From Mesocentrotus franciscanus (taxonomy: Eukaryota; Echinodermata; Echinoidea; Camarodonta; Strongylocentrotidae), in contig CP137668.1 in assembly GCA_037976565.1 (NCBI GenBank), positions 37,362,430 to 37,426,429 of the forward strand: a DNA stretch of 64,000 nt. Reading direction: 5' to 3'. Positions 54,101 through 63,100 of this stretch are shown one piece after another (position 1 is the stretch's first letter; each line of letters begins with the position of its first letter). Both the position numbers and the translations under genes were made by a program. Under the pieces are notes generated by a model. It did no database searches, was not told the DNA's origin, and was given only the letters and a program-made list of their open reading frames with translations.

Positions 54101-57100
54101 CACACTGACCGCTGCCAACGACTTAGGAACAGATACTGCCATCATTGCCATCATTGTCCTTGGTAAGAATTAGTATCTTTTGGTAATGATTAGTAATTTA
54201 ACTAAGCTGTTGTAACAAAATTTGTTATAATGAAGCATCCATCTAAAACCTAAAAATGCTTTAGTAGAAGACATCATGTGGAATATTAATTTGGGTTGCA
54301 TTGAAAGCAACATTCAGTGCAATAAAAGACAAAACCAGTACCATGTTTAAGACTTTCATTATACATATCTTCTTATCAAATATCATAGAAACATGATAAA
54401 TAAATTCATTTACCTTCAAATCATATCATCAATATCGCTTTTTACTTCTTTCAACTGCTTAACAGATAAACCACAACCACCAACGACCCTGTCTATTACT
54501 GAGACCACTCCTGAATCTGTAACGCTGGTGTGGACTGCACCAGAGGACGACGGTGGTAGCCCAGTCATTGACTACGTCATTGAGAAACGGGACATGAAAA
54601 GGAATACGTGGACCAAGGTTGACACCACCTCAGAACTCACTTGCAGGGTTCCTAAGCTTATGGAAGGCAACGAGTACTTGTTCCGCGTCAGTGCCACGAA
54701 CGAGTTTGGTACAAGCGAACCATTTACTACCTCAGAACCTGTTACTGCTAAATACCAGTTTGGTAAGTAGGAACTCCTTTCTGTAACAAGCTCGTAAATA
54801 TTATTACATATTACGAGATAATTCAATATATCAAAGATACAGAACGATTTTCCAAGAAAGGAAAAAGGTTTTTAGAGTCATTATTATTATTATTAAGTAT
54901 TTGGCGTCACCTGTGCCTGGGAGGCGAAAAGTGAACTGAATCACTGTAACCCTCGGGTCTCTCCTCCCGGTATAACTGATTGGGGGTGTGCAGGTGGACC
55001 ACTACACATGTGTTATTCAAAACAGTCAACCAATATCCTTATATTTCTCCAGATGTACCTCACGCTCCAGGCAAACCAGAAACATCAGATGTCATCCAGA
55101 CAGAGATGACCCTGACCTGGACATCACCCGACTTCAACGGAGGCAGCGAGATCACTGGCTACATCATCGAGAGGAAGGAAGCTGACAAGACAAGATGGGT
55201 GACGATCACCAAGGAAACCGTCACTGAGCTGACTTTCCGCGTCAAGGACTTGATCGAGGGAACCAGCTACGAGTTTAGGGTATATGCCATCAACAAGGCT
55301 GGTACAAGCAAACCAAGTGAGCCGTCGACACCTACCAAGGCCAAGGCTCCCTATGGTAAGACAAAGAATTATAATGATCACTTTAGCGCCCTGTTAACTC
55401 TATGTTAAATTAAAGTTGTCTATGTGTAATGCAATTGGTGCTCTGTGTAGAGGTATGTGTCGTACAACGCAGTATAAATTTACTTAAAGATAAATTGATT
55501 TAGTAATTGCAACAAAATGAACAAGCATTTAAAACATTAAACAACATAGTCCAGCACATCTCAAGATATCAGCAAATACTGTATGTTGAGTATATTCATT
55601 TCAGATCGTCCTTCTATTTTTAGTAATAGTTCCTAGGAAGTGCTATGCGAATGCCTCTTCATCATTAGATCAATAGAAATAGGGAGGATTATTTGCAAAA
55701 TAATTTTTGATATATATGCCTTTCTTTTACACCTGCCTATTTTGTGACCATTACTTACTTTGCGTTCTCTGTGCCTTGTCTCTATAGACGTGCCAGGACC
55801 TCCTGCTCAACCAACCTGTGAGAACGTCAACAAGACTACCATTACAGTATCCTGGACCCCACCAGAGGACGACGGTGGCTCTCCTGTCACTGGGTATGTC
55901 ATCGAACGATGTGATGTCTCTAGGGGTCGCTGGGTGAGATGCAACCGTGATAAGGTCACTGAGCTGACCTTCACCGTCTCTGATCTCACGGATGGTGGAC
56001 AGTATCAGTTCAGGGTCTCTGCAGAGAATGCTGCTGGGGTTGGAAAACCAAGCCACACTTCTGACACCTTCACTGCTAAGCTTCCATTTGGTGAGTATAC
56101 AAAATTAAACAATGGAAGAAAATGACCATTCAAATAACAGTACTTTCTGTTTCTTATCCGATTTGCCCGGTGATATAATCAATCATTAAGATTAAAATTA
56201 TAAATATGAAACTAAGAACCACATTCTAAAATGATATTTTTCACTTGCCATCTTGTAAACAATATTTTATTAGAGTGAGGACACACCTGCAGTATCATTA
56301 TAGAGCATGAATTAGATATATTTTCAGTAGTTTCCTGTCACCACAATCCATTTCTTCACAATCTTATATTTTGAATACATTCGTAGATGCCCCTGGAGCC
56401 CCAGGCAAACCACAGGTTACTGAGTACAACATCACCAAGATAACCATCACTTGGACTCCTCCTGAATCAGACGGTGGTAGTCCACTTACTGGATACATGG
56501 TAGAACGCAAGGAGAAGACTTCATCTCGATGGGTCCGTGTTACAAAGGAGACAGTTACTGAGACAACATTCACAGTGACTGGTCTGACCGAGGGTTCTGA
56601 GTACCAGTTCAGGGTCATTGCTGAGAACTTAGCAGGGCCTGGACCAGCTAGTGAGCCCTCCGATCTGCAGAAGGCCAAGTTGCCGTTCGGTAAGTTCTGT
56701 CAGTAGTGAAGAGGCAATCGAAATCAATGTTATACCATTGCTCATCTCATGTTCTATTTTCAGAATCAATTTTAAGCTTATCTATGCTTCCCTAGGCATA
56801 TCCCCTTATATTGCCAATGAATTTTAGTAGTGTAAAAAATTGAAAATGAAAAATTTAACAAAAATGAAGTTGAAATGTAATGCGTTTCAACTCGTCATTA
56901 TTTGTAACAGCAGTGATTACAACTATGTAATTGTATTATCCATACGTATATTAATTAGTTTCATATCATGATTTCCCTTCTAACTCTCAGATGTTCCCTC
57001 TGCACCTGGAAAACCAGACATCACCTCTGCGGACAAGACTGAGATGGAGCTTACCTGGACTATACCAGAATCTGATGGTGGTAGCCCGATCACTGGCTAC

Positions 57101-60100
57101 ACCATCGAGAAGAAAGAGAAGACTGGAAAGTGGACAAAGGCCATCAAAACTGTGGTCACAGAGACAACAACTACTGTTACAAACCTGATCGAGAAAAAGG
57201 AATACCAGTTCAGGGTAGCAGCCATCAACCTGGCAGGAACTGGTCCTTTCAGTGAACCATCGGACAACAAAATGGCAAAGGCACCTTATGGTGAGAAATA
57301 GTTCCTACTTGCACAAGCCTGAAACTTTGAATTTGTTGAAGCCAAAAAGCCTTGTTGACAGTTATCTAGGGTGTATTGTATTTTAATGTGACTTTTTCTG
57401 ATTTAAAGTATGTTTGTACATTTAGTAGGAGATGGTTTCTATGACAATGTGTCTATTTTCTAATTTTTGTATAGATGTACCAGGTCCACCTTCCAAGCCT
57501 ACCACTGAAAACATCAACAAGACAACAATCACTGTAACCTGGATACCTCCAGAAAATGACGGTGGTTCTCCAGTTACCGGCTACATAGTTGAGAAGTGCG
57601 AGGCGGCCAGAGCTCGCTGGGTAAAGTGCAATAAAGATCTGGTGACTGAATTAATGCTGACCATCTCTGACCTGCATGAGGGTAACGAATACCAGTTCAG
57701 AGTGTCAGCTGAGAACGCAGCAGGTGTTGGTCAACCAAGTCCTCCATCAGATACTGTTAAGGCTAAGTTGCCATTTGGTAAGTCTAAGCAAAATTAGGAG
57801 CCAAATGTGATGATATAGGAATTAAACCAGAAACATTCATTCAAATCCAACGGGAGCCAAAATCAGAGTTTCGTTCAGGATTTGAAAAGCAGGTACACAT
57901 AATCTTGAGTCCCTCCATACAATTTTGCATCATTTAGGAAAGAAATTACAAATATTATATGTACGTTAGCAAATATTATATATTTTTCTAATCTTAATCT
58001 GAATAGTTATTAATGCATTGTGAGAATGATTTTTATTATATATGATATGAACCTTTTTAATAATGGGATTTTATTTTGATTGCCCAGATGCCCCTGGAGC
58101 ACCAGGCAAACCACAGGTTACTAAGTACAACATCACCAAGATGACCATCACATGGACTCCTCCTGAATCAGATGGTGGTAGTCCAGTGACAGGATACGTT
58201 GTAGAACGCAAGGAAATGACTTCATCCAGATGGGTTCGCATTACAAAGGAGACAGTTACTGAGACAACACTCATAGTAACTGGTCTAACTGAGGGTTCTG
58301 AGTACCAGTTCAGAGTCATTGCTGAGAACCTAGCAGGTCCTGGACCAGCGAGTGAGCCCTCCGATGTGCAAAAGGCCAAGCTACCTTTTGGTAATTATTT
58401 TACATGTATCTGCTCTTTTAGTGCCAAAGTACTTTCGTATACGTCTTACACTATTTAATTTTCATTAATATTAATATATTTATATAATAGTGGGAAAAGT
58501 GCCTTAATGCAGCTTCCACTCACATCGCTCGCTTCTGGTTGTGGTTGTTGTGTCTAAGTTCGGACCCTTTCTAATTCCTTTCCTCTTGAAGTTTAAATAC
58601 CCACAATACATGTGCATTCAGTATCACATCGTTCAGAATGAAAAGACGATCAAGGCAGTTCTGATTAATTTAGCTAATTCATCATATCTCCATTTAGATG
58701 CTCCTTCAGCTCCAGGAAAACCAGAAGTGACTTCCGCAGATAAAACCCAGATGGAACTCACCTGGACTTTACCTGACTCAGACGGTGGAAGTCCAATCAC
58801 CGGATACATTATCCAGAAGAAGGAAAACACTGGTAAATGGACACAATCCCTCAAGACAACCACTACTGAGACTACAGCCACGATCAAGAGTCTGATCGAG
58901 AAGAAGGAATATGAGTTCCGTGTCGCAGCTGTGAACCTTGCTGGCACTGGTCCCTTCAGCGAGCCATCAGATTACAAGATTGCAAAAGCGCCATATGGTA
59001 AGGATAAGTGTTTTTTCAGTCTTTGAACATCAACAGTTTGTAAAACCATATGTTTAATCATATATGACTTGAAAGAGTCTTAGTTCAGTGTCATCGCCAA
59101 GATCTTGGGAGCACTAACATCCAGTATAAGAGTAATTAAAAGAAACAAATCCATTGAAGGTACGCCTTAGGAAATAAAGTTAGTTCCAAATTGTAATCTT
59201 AATTCAGCTCAGTTAATGAAGTCTTCAGACTCTGATATATTTTGTGTATTCAATCCTCTTTTTAAATCAATGTAGACGTTCCTGGTCCACCCGGTAAGCC
59301 AACTATTTTGGAAGTGGACAGCACATCAATGACAATAACCTGGACGCCACCTGAACATGATGGCGGCTCCCCAGTCACAGGTTATGTGGTGGAGAAGAGA
59401 GACCGTGTGTCATCCAGATGGACAAAGGTCAAGGAGACATCAATCGAGGAGGTTGTCTACACGATCATTGACCTCAAGGAAGGTAACGATTACCAGTTCA
59501 GGGTTTCGGCTGAGAACAAGGGTGGTGTTGGCAAACCTAGTGAGCCATCGGACCAGCGCAGAGCCAAACCTCCATATGGTAAGTTCAGAAAGGATTTCTA
59601 ACCTTCACAACATTCTGATTGTTTGTTAATGCATTTTATTGTTCAAAATGTAGATGTGCAGAGTATTTATTCAACAGATGATATTTGTCTTGGTGTAAAG
59701 ATTCATTAAAATAATGCCCACGCATCATATTTTATAAAGATTTGATTTATTTTGTTGTAACGATGCTCAGCCTCAATTTAAAGACAATGAGTCTCTGAAA
59801 TGTCAACAATTGGATATTTATTTCTGCACGGGATTACAAAAGTTGCCTGTATATTCATTCATTTTTTCATAATCCTGTAGATATTATAGTGAATACCTAG
59901 TATTTTTTCCGTTCTTCTCCAGATGTACCAGGACCACCAGGAATCCCAGACATCAGTGACGTTGACAAGAATCACATGACCCTGACATGGACACCACCTA
60001 CTGATGATGGTGGCGCTGAAATTCTGGGCTATATAGTCGAGAAGTGTGATGCTGATCGTAAACGTTGGACCAAGGCCCACAAAGAGGACCTGGTCACTGA

Positions 60101-63100
60101 ACTAACCCTCACTCTCAATGACCTAACAGAGGGTACAAGCTACATGTTTAGGGTCAGCGCAGAAAACGCTGCGGGTGTTGGAGAGTCCAGTCCAGCCACC
60201 CAACCAAAGAAGGCAAAACCACCTTATGGTAAGCTCGATGTTTTTGCCATCAGTAAATAGATATGACATTCAGGTCCACAGTGATCTTGTGTAGTAAGCG
60301 ATTACTTTTCATTTACCTTCATATATTTGTTTGTTATTTTTGTTCGTGAAAGTTTGTTAATCTTCTGACAATGTTTCTCGTTATACTTTTTTAAATCTAT
60401 ACAACAGTCAACATAAATAGAAGTTATATTTCAAAGCTACATGTCCAAATGTTTTAGAGTTCCATATTTGCTTTCTAAATCTATAAAAAGTTCACTGAAC
60501 TCTTTGCTTTTGCTCATCAAAATAGTAACATTTGATTTCTAATTTATATTCCATGCTTTGTTTTTCAGATGAGCCAGGCCCACCTCCTCCTCCAACACCA
60601 ACCCATGTGGACCGTACCTCTATCCACCTCACCTGGTCACCTCCAGATGATGATGGCGGATCAGAGGTCACGGGCTACATCATCGAGAAGAGAGACAAGT
60701 CTCGGAACAAGTGGACCAAGGTCAACAAGGAACCTGTCCCTGAGACTAGCTTCACAGTCACTGGACTGACAGAGGATGCCACCTATGACTTCCGCGTCAG
60801 TGCTGTAAACAAAGCCGGTGTAGGCCCACCAAGTCTGCCCTCTGATACACTCAAGGCCAAACTTCCATTTGGTGAGATACTGATGCTTCCGTCTGCTATT
60901 CTGCTTTTTCATTGATTAAATACATTTTATTAAAGTATTCTTTAAAATATGAAAGAAAATGTATAAGTGAATCCAAAAAGTAAAAAGTTAAAATTTGTTT
61001 AATCTTTAATAGGTTTAATGGAAAAAATGTTTCAAAATATTTCAGAGTAAAAGTCAATATTTCACACCTTGTCTTATCATCTTAACCATTCAGATGTTCC
61101 AGGAGCACCTAGCACACCTGTTCCATCTGACATCACCGAGACATCTGTCCATCTTGAATGGTCACCTCCTTCCAACAACGGTGGTGCAGAAATCACAGAG
61201 TATATCATTGAGCAAAAGGACCGCTTCTCCTCCCGTTGGTCTAACGCTGGCCAGACACCAGGAGATACTGTCACAATCACCCTCAAAGACCTAAAAGAAG
61301 GCAATGAATACCAGTTCAGAGTGATTGCTGTAAACCCAGCTGGGCCTGGTAGTCCCAGCGATGCCTGCAAACCATTTGTTGCCAAGCCTCCATATGGTAA
61401 GGAGACGTGTGATGCCATCATATTTCACTCGAGTAAAGACATTTGGCATTATCTTTTGAGGAAAAATTGTATCTTCTGATTATAAGTCTATCTACTTTGA
61501 CGATCTGTTCATGGCAATCAATAGTAACCCTAGTGTAGTCTGCAGCTAATTAAACCCCTAATTCGCATGTGATTACATAAATTATGAAAACATGGTATTA
61601 TCCCACTACACGTTTTTCATAATTTTTATACTTTATTCTTTTCCTTTTTTTTAAATACAGATGTACCCGATGCACCAGGTACACCAGCACCCTCTGACTT
61701 GTCTCCGACCTCTGTGACATTGACCTGGACACCTCCAGCATCTGATGGTGGAAGCCCCATCACAGGCTACACAGTGGAGATGAAGGATAAGTTCAGCACC
61801 CGTTGGACAAAGGCCACCAGGGAACTGATCTCAGAGACCACCGTTGTTCTGCCTGATCTGAAGGAGAAAGAGGAGTACCAGTTCAGAGTGATTGCAGAGA
61901 ACAAGGCTGGACAAAGCAAACCAAGCCAAGAGCTTAAAGTGACTGCCAAGTATCCATTTGGTGAGTGATGAGATCTGGTTTTTTGTTAGAATGGTCAAAG
62001 TTTTGAATGTAATTATGCTGCAATTTCGGCGTGAGATGTGCATGTAACATTTTTTGTTTGATTACAAATAATGATAGTCACATTTGTATAGCGCTTAATA
62101 CTACATGTCTATGCGCTTTACAATGTAATTATTATTACCCCAGTCATTGGACTCAATAGCTAATCTTTACATGATAGTGCACAATCTCCACTCCCTGTGG
62201 AGTATTACAGCCAGGCCCATTTTACAAGAGCACAATTGCTCATCTAACCACATTAATGTTTGCATTCTACCAGTTACCCTTTCACCTGGGTGGAAAGTGG
62301 CAAATGTAGGTTAAGGACATTAGTGCTGTGGCGGGACTCGAACCGCAAACCATGTGATCCATAGTCCAGTGACATATCCACTAGACCACAACTCCTCTAC
62401 AAATGTCTCTATCCTTTCTCATTTTACTATTCTATTTCATCATCTCTTTACAGAAACACCTCAAGCACCAGCTATTGACAAAGTCACAAGAGAGTCTCCC
62501 ACTTCTGCTACCGTGAAGTGGGCCCCACCCAAATCTGATGGAGGATCTGAGATCACTGGCTATGTCTTGGAGAAGAAGGAGAAGATGTCTCCACGATGGT
62601 CTCCTATAACTGAATCTGTAACTGAGACCTCATTCACAGTGAAAGGACTGCCTGATGGCGAGAATGTGGAATTCAGAGTCAGCGCTGTCAACAAAGCTGG
62701 CACTGGAAAACCAAGTCAAGTTGCAACATTATCTGCCAAGCCACCAGGTGCTCCTGACGCACCAGAAGTTAGTAACATCGACAAAACATCAGCTACGGTG
62801 ACATGGACAGTGCCCTCATCTGATGGCGGTAGCACAATCACAGGTTACACCATAGAGCAAAGAGAAAAAGGAAGGGATCGCTGGACGAGAGTGAACAAGA
62901 GTCTGGTGAAGGACACTACATTGAAGGTCACCGATCTTACAGAGAAGAACCAGTATGAATTCAGAGTTATTACTGAAAACAAAGTAGGTCCTGGGGAACC
63001 TAGCAGCCCATCTGCAAGATTTACAGCCAAGGCTCCATTTGGTAAGTTCACAATTGTGTTCCTTTTAAATGGCCAGATTCGTAATCACGTAAACTGTAAA

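Noticed and set aside
54905..55005. GC-richer patch with gggaggc/cctccc and acctg/caggt pairs, considered as a SINE or structured RNA.
   Set aside because: The pairing is short and interrupted, and there are no pol III boxes or clear ends.
62330..62397. A genuine tRNA gene on the minus strand.
   Set aside because: A and B boxes are present, but the acceptor stem does not pair and the sequence runs on into a SINE body.
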